DNA from: an uncultured Oceanobacillus sp.
GTDB taxonomy: Bacteria > Bacillota > Bacilli > Bacillales > Amphibacillaceae
DNA length: 38,207 nucleotides
Assembly: GCA_938004015.1 (NCBI GenBank)
Contig: CALKWU010000132.1
Location: 1-38,207 of the forward strand
Reading direction: 5' to 3'
Both the position numbers and the translations under genes were made by a program. Below are positions 7,672 through 16,097 of this stretch, piece by piece. The notes under the pieces are model-generated. The model searched no databases, was not told the origin of the DNA, and saw only the letters and a list, made by a program, of their open reading frames with translations. Numbering within the stretch: position 1 is the stretch's first letter; each line of letters opens with the position of its first letter.

Positions 7672-8778
7672 TCAGTTAAGGAAGTATTGCATCAACCCTG
7701 CTGCAATAGAATCGGCGACATTGTTTTGATAATCGGCTGTTCGGATCATGGATAAGTCGTATGGATTCGAGATGAAACCGAGCTCCAATAAAATGGATGG
7801 TGCTTGCGTGTTTCGGAGCACTTTATAGTTCGCTTGCTCTATCCCTCGATTTTGCAAGGGAACGTTTGCGGCCAACTCGCTATGGATGTCGAGCGCCAAT
7901 TGGTAATCCGTTTGACTGTTGTAAAAGGTATTTATCCCTTGGACGGAAAGGACCGGAAAAGAATTGTAATGGACACTGATGAATGCATCCGCTTGTTCCC
8001 TATTGCTCATATTCGCCCGCTCATCCAAAGATATGAAATAATCTGCCGTCCGTGTCTCGATGACCGTTGCACCGTATGTCCGCAATTTCGCTGCAATGTT
8101 ACGGGTTATATCTACTATCAAGTCTTTTTCATATGTTCCGTCTACTGCGATGGCACCCGGATCCCTCCCGCCATGGCCGGCATCCAAAACAATGGTCAAT
8201 CCGGAAAGAGAACCTTCCGCTGTCTGCTCATTGCTTACTTCTGCAACAGGTTCATTCGTCGACGCCGTTTGATTTTCAGCGCTTGCATTGGTCAGCCAGG
8301 AAGCAATCCAGCCACTGCTGCCATTAACTAATGAAACCTTGAGCCAATCTCCGGACTGTCCTATCGTTTCAAACGTCTCCCCTTGCCACGTCCCACCGAC
8401 AACCGCATAATCCAAACCAGGTCCTGAACGGATATTGACACTTGGAGCCGTGACGGTAATTTTCATTGTATCTGCCGGAGCCTCATCCATCGTCGGCGGT
8501 TGCTCTGAAGCGATTGGAACTAAATAATGCTTCGCAATCCATGCTACTTCTCCAGCATAATAGGTTTGCACCCAACCGAATTTTTCCTGGAAGGCCGTCA
8601 CTTTGTCTCCCCTCTGGAGCAAACCGATAATAGGAGCATCGTGATCCGGTTCTCCACGGACATGCAGGATGCTTGTCCCAACTTCATAGGTTTGTCCATT
8701 TTCCGCATGGACTTCATCGACTAGAAATAAGGACAGGAACAGCACAACCAATGCAGTATTGAACCTGAGATGTCTCAT
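7672..8778 (-). CDS. N-acetylmuramoyl-L-alanine amidase with two SH3b domains
   Basis: A 368-residue secreted cell-wall hydrolase that cuts the amide bond between N-acetylmuramate and the stem peptide. Residues 1-25 are a signal peptide ending VHA. Two bacterial SH3 domains follow at about 30-87 (ILHVRGEPDHDAPIIGLLQRGDKV) and 105-163 (VNIRSGPGLDYAVVG), which would bind the wall. The Amidase_3 catalytic domain spans 195-367, with zinc ligands His202 (DAGHGGRDPGA), Glu217 and His270 (SVHYNSF) and catalytic Glu332 (LLELGFISN); all key residues are present. ATG 8778 follows GGAGGA. The gene stands alone with its own promoter and terminator. It may work in wall turnover or cell separation; a spore role cannot be told apart by sequence. 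Confidence 0.93.
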   Translation of the reverse strand: MRHLRFNTALVVLFLSLFLVDEVHAENGQTYEVGTSILHVRGEPDHDAPIIGLLQRGDKVTAFQEKFGWVQTYYAGEVAWIAKHYLVPIASEQPPTMDEAPADTMKITVTAPSVNIRSGPGLDYAVVGGTWQGETFETIGQSGDWLKVSLVNGSSGWIASWLTNASAENQTASTNEPVAEVSNEQTAEGSLSGLTIVLDAGHGGRDPGAIAVDGTYEKDLIVDITRNIAAKLRTYGATVIETRTADYFISLDERANMSNREQADAFISVHYNSFPVLSVQGINTFYNSQTDYQLALDIHSELAANVPLQNRGIEQANYKVLRNTQAPSILLELGFISNPYDLSMIRTADYQNNVADSIAAGLMQYFLN

Positions 8779-8820
8779 AAAATCCTCCCTTTTTTTGGCA
8801 AATCAAAGTTTAGTAAATCT

Positions 8821-8849
8821 ATCATATTATGATTGTCGACTATATACAA
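8821..8849 (-). promoter_or_regulatory. Candidate promoter of the amidase gene
   Basis: On the minus strand TTGTAT (8849-8844) and TATGAT (8826-8821) are 17 bases apart. The leader to ATG 8778 is about 37 nt. The -35 is a weak match. Confidence 0.45.
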
Positions 8850-8871
8850 GTAGGGGAGGAAAGAAAACTGT

Positions 8872-8906
8872 AAAAAAATGAGCGCATCCGCTTAGCAGAC
8901 ACGCTC
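8872..8906 (-). terminator. Terminator of the 24-residue peptide gene
   Basis: On the minus strand GAGCGTGTCTGC pairs with GCGGATGCGCTC (three G-U pairs) around a TAA loop, followed by ATTTTTTT at 8879-8872. It starts five bases after the small gene's stop codon. Confidence 0.75.
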
Positions 8907-8911
8907 CCATA

Positions 8912-8986
8912 TCAAGTCCAAACCTCACTTGCGATGACCAAGCTTATAGAGACACCGATTGTTAAAGCTGCAATATACATTAACAT
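8912..8986 (-). CDS. 24-residue hydrophobic peptide, unknown function
   Basis: A short frame encoding a peptide that begins MLMYIAALTIGVSIS and ends with SEVWT, with one likely membrane helix over residues 3-19. It is supported as a gene, not a chance frame, by three linked signals: TGGGAGGGAT four to five bases before the first ATG, a -10/-35-like pair at 9021-9050, and a terminator hairpin with seven T residues right after the stop. A second ATG lies two codons in. The family is not recognised. The size and hydrophobicity fit small membrane regulators or type I toxin peptides, but there is no direct evidence for either, and I saw no convincing antisense RNA gene opposite it. Confidence 0.6.
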   Translation of the reverse strand: MLMYIAALTIGVSISLVIASEVWT

Positions 8987-9020
8987 ACGAATCCCTCCCA
9001 CGATAAAAATTCTTACTATT

Positions 9021-9050
9021 ATTATAGTATAATCATGGAGGAATTGGTAA
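9021..9050 (-). promoter_or_regulatory. Candidate promoter of the small peptide gene
   Basis: On the minus strand TTACCA (9050-9045) and TATAAT (9026-9021) are 18 bases apart. A perfect -10 lies about 35 bases before the peptide's ATG. An overlapping TATACT is an alternative -10. Confidence 0.45.
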
Positions 9051-9085
9051 ATGAATCCATTATAAGCTGGTCGGTTTCCTGTTTG

Positions 9086-10333
9086 TTATGCCTTCAACCA
9101 TTTCCAAATCTCTCCGGGGGTTGCGTTCTTTCCATACATCAAGATACCAACTTTGAAAATTTTTCCGGCCAACTTGATGAATAAAATCGTACTGACGATA
9201 ATGATTACGAGAGATATGCCGATTTCCAACCATGGCCATACATCGAGAATGGCGAGCCGTAACAATAAGACGCCGGGAGCTGTAAATGGAATATACGTGC
9301 CGACTTGTGCCCAAATTCCGGATGGGTCGCCTACTACCGGACCAATGAATATGAAAGGCAAGAACGGTAGCATCATAACGAATCCTTGGAAGTTTCCGGA
9401 TGTCGTCACGTCTTCGATCGTAGCTCCAATGCCGACGAAAATGGCGGAGAACATCAAATAATTGAACAGGGCGAGCAGCACATAAAGCAAAGTTTCCGGA
9501 ACGAACAAGTATTTGAACAGCTCGATATCCGTCATATACATGACCAACGGAATCAAAAATACGAGTAGCACCGCGGCTTGGATGAGGCCGAGTACGAAAT
9601 AGCCGATGATTTTACCTTGCATCAATTCGCCAGGTTTCAAGGAAGATAAAAGGATTTCCGCAATTTTATCTTTCTTTTCCTGGGAAGCGCTTTGGAAGAT
9701 CGCCATTCCAGTAAATACGATGGACATGAAGATGATGCCACCAAAGGCTGCCGGAACCAATTTGGCTAGGAAGTCATCCTCTGATGCCGCTTCTCCGGAT
9801 GCTTCCCCGCTTTCTTCTCCGGCCGCTTCATCCACGTCCATGCCGACGAAATTCACACCTTGGCTTAAAGCGACCATCTGCTCTTCCGATAGTCCGAGTT
9901 GTTCCATTTGATAGGCGAGAATAGGACCTTGCAAAACCGCTAATTGATTGGGGAAGTGGGAATCTACATCGTCACTTGTATAAACCGGAATAACCCCTTT
10001 TTGAAGATTAGTTTCATTTAAAAAGAGATAAGTGGTTTCCTCCGCATCTTCCAGTTCATCGGCTACGTTTTCTTCTGTGATGTCTGTTTCTAACAATGTC
10101 CATTCCATTCCGCTTTCAGCGGCAAATTCGTTCAATTCAGCGAGAAGACCAATTTCATCATTGATATAAATCGTCATTTCCTCGCCGTCATCGTCAGAAC
10201 TTCCACCCATCCAATTGCCTAAAAAGGCGAAAGCTAAAATGATGATTGGTGTCAGTAAGAGTCCGATGATGAATGATTTGTTCTTCAAATTCCGCTTGAC
10301 TTCCCATTTGGCAACTTTCAGCGAATTACGCAT
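9086..10333 (-). CDS. ABC-2 type transporter permease (NatB / YhaP-like)
   Basis: A 415-residue membrane protein. It has one N-terminal helix (about residues 20-42), a large acidic extracytoplasmic domain (about 45-185, including the run EAAGEESGEASGEAASEDD), and a C-terminal bundle of five or so helices starting near FGGIIFMSIVFTGMAIFQ. The segment ASQEKKDKIAEILLSSLKPGELMQGKIIGYF is typical of NatB/YhaP exporters, which extrude sodium or drugs; the substrate here is unknown. The start is ATG 10333, preceded by GAAGAAGG; GTG 10342 lies inside that site. It overlaps the ATPase gene by 8 nt and shares its ECF-type promoter. Confidence 0.85.
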   Translation of the reverse strand: MRNSLKVAKWEVKRNLKNKSFIIGLLLTPIIILAFAFLGNWMGGSSDDDGEEMTIYINDEIGLLAELNEFAAESGMEWTLLETDITEENVADELEDAEETTYLFLNETNLQKGVIPVYTSDDVDSHFPNQLAVLQGPILAYQMEQLGLSEEQMVALSQGVNFVGMDVDEAAGEESGEASGEAASEDDFLAKLVPAAFGGIIFMSIVFTGMAIFQSASQEKKDKIAEILLSSLKPGELMQGKIIGYFVLGLIQAAVLLVFLIPLVMYMTDIELFKYLFVPETLLYVLLALFNYLMFSAIFVGIGATIEDVTTSGNFQGFVMMLPFLPFIFIGPVVGDPSGIWAQVGTYIPFTAPGVLLLRLAILDVWPWLEIGISLVIIIVSTILFIKLAGKIFKVGILMYGKNATPGEIWKWLKA

Positions 10334-11258
10334 CGAATTCACCTTCTTCCGTCATTAGTCGTTTGTCCGTAGCGATATCGATGAATATTTCATGCAACGA
10401 CACCCGATTGATCGTGAGCTCTTGGATATGTAGACCGTCCGGAAGCGATTGGAGCCATCCATTCGGATCCACGTTTTTTGTCAAGTAAAGGACCGACGTA
10501 TTTCCGTCTGTTTCCACCTGTTCCACATCGGGAATCGATTGTAACAACGCCAAGTCATTTTGCCCGTGGATGGTGCATTTGAAATTCGCATATTCCGTTT
10601 TCACATCATCCAATGAGCCGTAAATGACTTTTTCCCCACGCTGGATCATAAACAACCGGTCGCACATTTCTTCGACGAGATTCATTTGGTGGGAAGAAAG
10701 TAAAATCGCTGTTCCTTCGTCCCGGAGCCTGCGGATTTCATCTTTGAAAATGTCTTGGCTCACCGGATCGAGACCGGAGAACGGTTCATCGAGGATCAAC
10801 AGTTCCGGTTCATGGACGATGGCGCCGATGAACTGCACTTTCTGCCCCATCCCTTTGGACAGTTCTTCCACGGATACATTTTCTTTTCCTTCCAAGTCGA
10901 ATTTCTTCAAATAAGCTAAAATACGTTCCTTCGCTTTATCGAGGGGATAATCTTTCAAGTCGGCAAGATATAATAAAATATCCATCACTTTGACATTTTT
11001 ATAAAGTCCCCGTTCTTCCGGCAAATACCCGATTTTGTTTTGTGGGATGCCGTTTCCGTCATGTTGCGGGAAGCGGATTGTCCCTTCATCCGGATATAAA
11101 ATCCCCATGATATTCCGAATCGTCGTCGACTTTCCTGCACCGTTCGGCCCGAGAATCGCCATGATTTCCCCACGTTTTACTTCAAAAGTGATATCTTTCA
11201 ACACGTGTTTATCTTTGAAATATTTGTTCAGTCCGTTCACTTCAAGCATCGTACTCAT
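10326..11258 (-). CDS. ABC transporter ATP-binding protein (NatA / YhaQ-like)
   Basis: A 310-residue ATPase with Walker A GPNGAGKST at 37-45, signature LSKGMGQKVQ at 133-142, Walker B LLILDEP at 153-159 and SSHQ as the switch histidine. The Q-loop position reads YLPEERGLY, with Glu where most ABC ATPases have Gln; this is usual in the YhaQ/NatA exporter branch. A C-terminal extension of about 90 residues, beyond the nucleotide-binding fold, is also normal there. It energises the permease encoded downstream and overlapping it. ATG 11258 follows AAAGGGG at a longish 10-11 base spacing. The sigma-W-type promoter at 11308-11335 points to induction by envelope stress. Confidence 0.9.
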   Translation of the reverse strand: MSTMLEVNGLNKYFKDKHVLKDITFEVKRGEIMAILGPNGAGKSTTIRNIMGILYPDEGTIRFPQHDGNGIPQNKIGYLPEERGLYKNVKVMDILLYLADLKDYPLDKAKERILAYLKKFDLEGKENVSVEELSKGMGQKVQFIGAIVHEPELLILDEPFSGLDPVSQDIFKDEIRRLRDEGTAILLSSHQMNLVEEMCDRLFMIQRGEKVIYGSLDDVKTEYANFKCTIHGQNDLALLQSIPDVEQVETDGNTSVLYLTKNVDPNGWLQSLPDGLHIQELTINRVSLHEIFIDIATDKRLMTEEGEFDA

Positions 11259-11307
11259 CGGCAGTCAACCCCTTTCGCAAATATGTAAATCTCTGGTTAC
11301 AGTCAGT

Positions 11308-11335
11308 TATACGATGGAAAACGGAAAATGTTTCA
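11308..11335 (-). promoter_or_regulatory. Sigma-W-type ECF promoter of the ABC exporter operon
   Basis: On the minus strand TGAAAC (11335-11330), a 16-base spacer beginning ATTTT, then CGTATA (11313-11308). This matches the sigma-W consensus TGAAAC-N16-CGTATA fully, including the T run after the -35. Transcription would start near 11300, about 42 nt before the ATPase ATG. Confidence 0.75.
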
Positions 11336-11463
11336 TGTGTATGATGGAAAAGATGATACAGGAAAATATAAAAAAGCAACCCTTAGCCGTTCTCGTGGTT
11401 TTATTCATTCAAAGCGGATTGGGTCATCAAAAGTTATTCCAAGTTCTCTTTATGGAATTCTCA

Positions 11464-11496
11464 ATTATTTCCATTATCGAAATAATGCGGTATAAT
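11464..11496 (+). promoter_or_regulatory. MFS gene promoter with overlapping inverted repeat
   Basis: A perfect TATAAT at 11491-11496 lies 17 bases after a weak TTTCCA. The perfect inverted repeat ATTATTTC (11464-11471) and GAAATAAT (11479-11486), spacer 7, covers the -35 and spacer. This is a typical place for a repressor of an efflux gene. The regulator is not in the neighbourhood. Confidence 0.5.
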
Positions 11497-11532
11497 TGAC
11501 TACTAAGCGACTATGAGGGGAAGTTTGATCCG

Positions 11533-12720
11533 ATGTTGGAAGTAAGAGACAGACAACTCCAAGAAGATAAAATTTGGACAAAAGATTTTGTGTTCATTTG
11601 GCTGGCCAATTTTTTCGTTTTTTTAGGATTCCAAATGACGTTGCCGACTCTCCCTCTTTTTGTGAAAGAACTCGGCGGCGGAGATCAACTGGTCGGAATC
11701 ATCGTCGGGATTTTCACGTTTTCCGCTTTATTGTTGCGGCCGGTTGCGGGCCATGCGCTGGAAACGAAGGGACGAGGTTTCGTTTATATTTTGGGGCTTT
11801 CCATCTTCGTCCTTACGATGGGGGTCTATGGAATACTCACAAGCATTTTGTTGCTCGGGATCTTGCGGATCGTTCATGGAGTCGGTTGGGGATTTTCCAC
11901 GACTGCGGGAGGTACGATCGCTACGGACTTGATTCCACCCCATCGTCGGGGGGAGGGGATGGGATATTTCGGTTTATCCGGAAACATCGCGCTCGCTTTC
12001 GGTCCCTCCCTCGGGTTGATGCTTGTCGGAAAACTTTCCTTTAATGAGATTTTTCTCATCTGTACCGGATTGGGGCTCATCGCACTCTTGTTTGCATCAG
12101 GTATCCGTTACAAAAAAGTTGACACATCGGAAATGAAAACACGACCGGCACGATTTGATGTTTTGGAAAAAACCGCATTGCAACCTTCGCTTCTCATGTT
12201 TTTCATCACGGCGACATTCGGAGGGATTGCCACGTTTTTGCCGCTCCACGCACTTGAACGGAATGTGGACGGCATCGCATCTTATTTTCTCGTCTATGCC
12301 GTGTTTTTGATGATTTCCCGGCTTTTTTCCGGAAAAATTTATGATCGGAAAGGGCATCTCTATGTGTTTCTTCCGGGGACTTTCATGATTTTTACAGCGA
12401 TGTTGCTTCTCGCTTGGTTGCCGAGCACGCTCGTTTTGTGGGTTGCTGCCGCCATTTATGGATTCGGTTTCGGTACGGTGCAACCAGCTTTGCAAGCATG
12501 GGCGGTTGACAAAGCGGCGGCAGACCGGAAAGGGATGGCCAATGCGACCTTTTTCTCCTTTTTCGATTTGGGGATAGGGATCGCATCGATTTTTTTCGGT
12601 TTTCTTGCGTCAACGATCAACTATACTTCGATTTATATCGCATCGGCTTTATCCATCCTCTGTTCCATGGGGATTTACTTGACGATTCATCTAAGGGAAA
12701 GATCGAAGGCCGTGAAATAG
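11533..12720 (+). CDS. MFS transporter, probable drug or solute efflux
   Basis: A 395-residue protein with about twelve hydrophobic helices in two six-helix halves joined by a basic loop near residues 193-210 (YKKVDTSEMKTRPARF). Between helices 2 and 3, RPVAGHALETKGRG is a degenerate form of the MFS signature GxxxDRxGRR. The second half has SRLFSGKIYDRKGH, the mirrored motif. It fits the drug-exporter branch of the family, but the substrate cannot be read from sequence. ATG 11533 follows GAGGGGAAG about 8 bases upstream. It is a single-gene unit with its own promoter, an operator-like dyad and a terminator. Confidence 0.85.
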   Translation: MLEVRDRQLQEDKIWTKDFVFIWLANFFVFLGFQMTLPTLPLFVKELGGGDQLVGIIVGIFTFSALLLRPVAGHALETKGRGFVYILGLSIFVLTMGVYGILTSILLLGILRIVHGVGWGFSTTAGGTIATDLIPPHRRGEGMGYFGLSGNIALAFGPSLGLMLVGKLSFNEIFLICTGLGLIALLFASGIRYKKVDTSEMKTRPARFDVLEKTALQPSLLMFFITATFGGIATFLPLHALERNVDGIASYFLVYAVFLMISRLFSGKIYDRKGHLYVFLPGTFMIFTAMLLLAWLPSTLVLWVAAAIYGFGFGTVQPALQAWAVDKAAADRKGMANATFFSFFDLGIGIASIFFGFLASTINYTSIYIASALSILCSMGIYLTIHLRERSKAVK

Positions 12721-12736
12721 TTGTTTGTTGGATCAG

Positions 12737-12758
12737 ATTGGTTCCCGAACCAATTTTA
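12737..12758 (+). terminator. Short terminator after the MFS gene
   Basis: ATTGGTT and AACCAAT form a 7-bp stem with a CCCG loop, followed by TTTAT. It is weak in U content but well placed 17 bases after the stop codon. Confidence 0.5.
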
Positions 12759-12777
12759 TAAAATCAATGGTGTTTCA

Positions 12778-12806
12778 TTCACTTTTCCCGTCGGTTCCGA
12801 TAAAAT
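12778..12806 (+). promoter_or_regulatory. Candidate promoter of the SNF2 helicase gene
   Basis: TTCACT (12778-12783) and TAAAAT (12801-12806) are 17 bases apart, about 38 bases before the ATG. Moderate match only. Confidence 0.4.
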
Positions 12807-12843
12807 AGGAATAAGGGCTTTTCAGGAAAAGGCAGGTTAATAT

Positions 12844-15800
12844 ATGAAACAATTAAAAGATCTGGACATCAGCAAATTATTTCCTTCCATCGTCTACCGG
12901 CGTGGAATGGATTATTTCAAAAAAGGCAAAGTGAGTGATTTGCTTTATGACCGGAATCATCACGTCTGGACGGCGACGGTGGAAGGGACGGAAAATTATT
13001 TTGTGGAAATCGATATGGGAGAGCTGGCCAAAGGTTCGATCGAAACATACTGCGACTGTCCGGCCTTTGATACATACGGCCCCTGTAAACATATCGTCGC
13101 CACACTGGTGAGCATCCAGGAAAAAGAGACAACGACATCTAAAAACCGGACTTCCAATAATTATCGGAAAACCGATCGCTTCATGCAACAAATCACGGAG
13201 TTGCAGCCAATCGAACCGCCCCATTCGAATGACATATTGGAGCGGCTCCCGGTTCAAGTGGAATACCATCTGCACTTGCATTATACCGGCAATTTGCTGA
13301 TCGAGTTGAAATTCGGTGTGAATCGGACCTATGTCGTGAAAGAGCTATTCGAATTGGTCGAGGCTGTGCTTGCGGGAAGAGAATATTTTTTCACGAAAAA
13401 TTTCATCTATCATCCGGCCGAGCACTATCTGTTGCAACAGGATGAAGACATTTTCCGTCTGATAGATGACATCCGAAAAAATGAAACGATTTATTATTCA
13501 CGGCTATACGGCTTGACGAACACGCCGGACAAAAGGCATATCGTCATCCCGCCGTTCGCTGCGAAAGAATTGCTTGAAAAACTGGCGGAGCGGCATACGA
13601 CGTTTCGGATTGACAAACAGATCTATCGGGGAATCAGCGTTGCTTCAGACGAGCTCTCCTTTCAGTTTCTTCTTGAGAAGGGGAACGAGCAAGACGTTTT
13701 GTTGACATTGGCAGGATGGAACGATGCCATCATTTTGCAAAACTATGACATCGTCTTCCAAAATGGCGTGTTTTATTTCACGTCACCGGAAGAAACGGAG
13801 ATCCTCCGCAAATTAACGATGTTTCATGTCGACCAGACGGCCTTGCCGATTTCAAAAGAGCAAGCGGATCGTTTCTTTTCCGAGGTCATTCCAACGTTGA
13901 AGACGGTCGGTGATGTCAACGTTGCGGACAATATTATCGAAGAAGTCATCCAAGCTCCTCTTCAAGCGAAATTGTTCTTTGAATGGAAAGACGAAACGAT
14001 TGTCGGCAAATTGGAATATCATTACGGCATCCATGTCGTCGATCCGTTTAACGGTCGGAAACAGAGCGATGTCATCATCATCCGTGACGTGGAAAAAGAA
14101 AGGGAAATCATGCAGCTGATCGAGCAAGTGGATTTCCGTTACAATGGCAAAGAACTGTATTTGAAAACGGAGAATGAAGAGGAACTGTACGTATTTTTAT
14201 ATGACATTTTGCCGCAACTGGCGGAAAAAGTCGAACTGTTCCTCACTTCCGATTTGAAAAATATGATCGTTGAGGAAGAACCGACAGCGACGACGAATGT
14301 CCAGTTTGATGCGAGCACGAATTTGCTGGAAATCAGTTTTGACATCGATGGGGTCAATGAGGAGGAAGTAGGAGCGATACTTGAAGCGGTAGTGGAGAAA
14401 AAACGGTTTTACCGTTTGGACAATGGAGCGATTATGTCCCTAGAAAACGAAGCCTTTTCGTCACTCAATCTGTTTTTCGACAGTTTGGATATTAAGAAAA
14501 AGGATCTTGCGCAAGGAAATGTGCAAATGCCGGTTTACCGCAGTGCGCAAATAGATGGCTTGATCGAGACGAAGAAGAAGTACAATCCGGCGTTCCGTTC
14601 CTTGATTGACCATCTCCGTTCACCGGAAGATTATACGGCGCCTCTACCGGAAAATTTGCAGGCGACATTGCGGAAATACCAAGTCACCGGGTATCAGTGG
14701 TTCAAAACGTTGAGCCGTTATCACCTTGGCGGGATTTTAGCCGATGATATGGGGCTCGGTAAGACCATCCAAGCGATCGCCTATATCGCATCGGAACCAA
14801 GTGAGAAAATCCATCTCATCGTCGTTCCGTCTTCGGTCGTCTATAATTGGAAAAGTGAATTCGGGAAATTTGCACCGGATTTGGATGTCGCTATTATGAC
14901 GGGAACACCGGGGGAGCGTCAAGAAAAAATCGAAAACCTTCAAAATGCGGACGTGTGGATCACTTCCTATGCGACGTTGAGGCAAGATATCGACGATTAT
15001 CGTGAAATCGACTTTGCAACGATGATTCTCGATGAAGCGCAGTATATTAAAAATTACAATACGAAAACATCCCGGGCAATCCGCGAAATCCGTGCGTCCC
15101 GACGTTTCGCCTTGACCGGCACGCCGATTGAAAACTCCATCGATGAACTTTGGGCGATTTTCCAAGTCATTTTACCGGGGTTGATGCCGAGCTTACGAAA
15201 ATTCAAGCAACTATCCAATGAAAAAATCGCAGACATCACCCGTCCGTTCATTTTACGTCGTCTCAAGCAAGACGTATTGAAAGAGTTGCCGGAAAAAATC
15301 GAATCCGTCAGCCTTTCGGAATTGACGAAGGAACAGAAAGAACTGTACCTAGCTTATTTGCAGCAAGTGAAACAAGAGGCGTCCCAGTCGATGCAAGCGA
15401 AAGATTTTCATAAAAACCGCATCAAAATCCTCGCCGGGTTGACAAGACTCAGACAAATTTGTTGTCATCCGGGACTGTTCATAGAAAATTACATGGGGGA
15501 ATCCGGTAAGCTGAACCAATTGATGGATACGGTCAAATCCGCCCTTGAAAACGGGAGACGGATGTTGATTTTTTCACAATTTACAAGCATGCATGAGATT
15601 ATCATGGAAGAATTGAAGCGGGAAGGAATCGATTTCTTTTATTTGAGCGGGCAAACCGACTCGGAAGAACGGCTGAAGATGAGCGAGCGTTTCAACCAAG
15701 GGGAAAAGGATGTATTCCTCATTTCCTTGAAAGCCGGCGGGACCGGGCTCAATCTGACCGGCGCGGACACGGTCATCTTGTATGACCTTTGGTGGAATCC

Positions 15801-16014
15801 TGCCGTGGAAGACCAAGCGACGGGGCGTGCCCATCGTTTCGGTCAGAAAAATATCGTCCAAGTCATCCGATTGATTGCGGAAGGCACCATTGAAGAAAAA
15901 ATTTATGAATTGCAACAGAAAAAACGGGAACTCATCAGCCAAGTGATCCAGCCGGGAGAACAGATGCTTACAAGTCTTAGTGAGGAAGATATCCGTGAAC
16001 TTTTGAATTTGTGA
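12844..16014 (+). CDS. SNF2-family helicase with SWIM zinc finger
   Basis: A 1056-residue Swi2/Snf2 ATPase of the bacterial YwqA (HepA/RapA-related) type. The N terminus has a SWIM zinc finger, CxC-x8-CxH, with Cys70, Cys72, Cys81 and His83. A long SNF2-associated region of mostly beta structure follows (about 110-600). The two-lobed motor runs from about 615 to 1050: motif I DDMGLGKT at 634-641, motif II DEAQ at 730-733, SYATLRQD (Ia/Ic region), ALTGTPIENS (motif III), FILRRLKQDV, then the second lobe with SLKAGGTGLNLTGAD (V) and DQATGRAHRFGQ (VI). All motor motifs are intact. Such proteins move along double-stranded DNA and may remodel nucleoprotein or stalled polymerase; the cellular role is uncertain. 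No restriction or modification gene is adjacent, so a phage-defence role has no support here. Confidence 0.92.
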   Translation: MKQLKDLDISKLFPSIVYRRGMDYFKKGKVSDLLYDRNHHVWTATVEGTENYFVEIDMGELAKGSIETYCDCPAFDTYGPCKHIVATLVSIQEKETTTSKNRTSNNYRKTDRFMQQITELQPIEPPHSNDILERLPVQVEYHLHLHYTGNLLIELKFGVNRTYVVKELFELVEAVLAGREYFFTKNFIYHPAEHYLLQQDEDIFRLIDDIRKNETIYYSRLYGLTNTPDKRHIVIPPFAAKELLEKLAERHTTFRIDKQIYRGISVASDELSFQFLLEKGNEQDVLLTLAGWNDAIILQNYDIVFQNGVFYFTSPEETEILRKLTMFHVDQTALPISKEQADRFFSEVIPTLKTVGDVNVADNIIEEVIQAPLQAKLFFEWKDETIVGKLEYHYGIHVVDPFNGRKQSDVIIIRDVEKEREIMQLIEQVDFRYNGKELYLKTENEEELYVFLYDILPQLAEKVELFLTSDLKNMIVEEEPTATTNVQFDASTNLLEISFDIDGVNEEEVGAILEAVVEKKRFYRLDNGAIMSLENEAFSSLNLFFDSLDIKKKDLAQGNVQMPVYRSAQIDGLIETKKKYNPAFRSLIDHLRSPEDYTAPLPENLQATLRKYQVTGYQWFKTLSRYHLGGILADDMGLGKTIQAIAYIASEPSEKIHLIVVPSSVVYNWKSEFGKFAPDLDVAIMTGTPGERQEKIENLQNADVWITSYATLRQDIDDYREIDFATMILDEAQYIKNYNTKTSRAIREIRASRRFALTGTPIENSIDELWAIFQVILPGLMPSLRKFKQLSNEKIADITRPFILRRLKQDVLKELPEKIESVSLSELTKEQKELYLAYLQQVKQEASQSMQAKDFHKNRIKILAGLTRLRQICCHPGLFIENYMGESGKLNQLMDTVKSALENGRRMLIFSQFTSMHEIIMEELKREGIDFFYLSGQTDSEERLKMSERFNQGEKDVFLISLKAGGTGLNLTGADTVILYDLWWNPAVEDQATGRAHRFGQKNIVQVIRLIAEGTIEEKIYELQQKKRELISQVIQPGEQMLTSLSEEDIRELLNL

Positions 16015-16045
16015 TCAGTACGGGAAAAATGGCAAAAATCCAAGC

Positions 16046-16097
16046 AAAATCCGGACAATGCCCTGCTTATCCTTTGGGGGTTTGTCCGGATTTTTTT
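16046..16097. terminator. Bidirectional terminator between SNF2 gene and regulator
   Basis: AAAATCCGGACAA (16046-16058) and TTGTCCGGATTTT (16082-16094) form a 13-bp perfect stem with a 23-nt loop, followed by further T residues. On the opposite strand the same stem follows the regulator's stop codon and also ends in T residues. Confidence 0.9.

Noticed and set aside
11035..11499. Plus-strand frame of 154 codons before the MFS gene
   Set aside because: The first half is antisense to the ABC ATPase and the second half covers the sigma-W promoter and the MFS promoter; it has no motif.
12844..16014. SNF2 helicase as part of a DISARM-like or other defence system
   Set aside because: No methylase, nuclease or DUF1998 gene is adjacent; the SWIM-SNF2_assoc layout is that of the widespread housekeeping YwqA type, and it is a single-gene unit.
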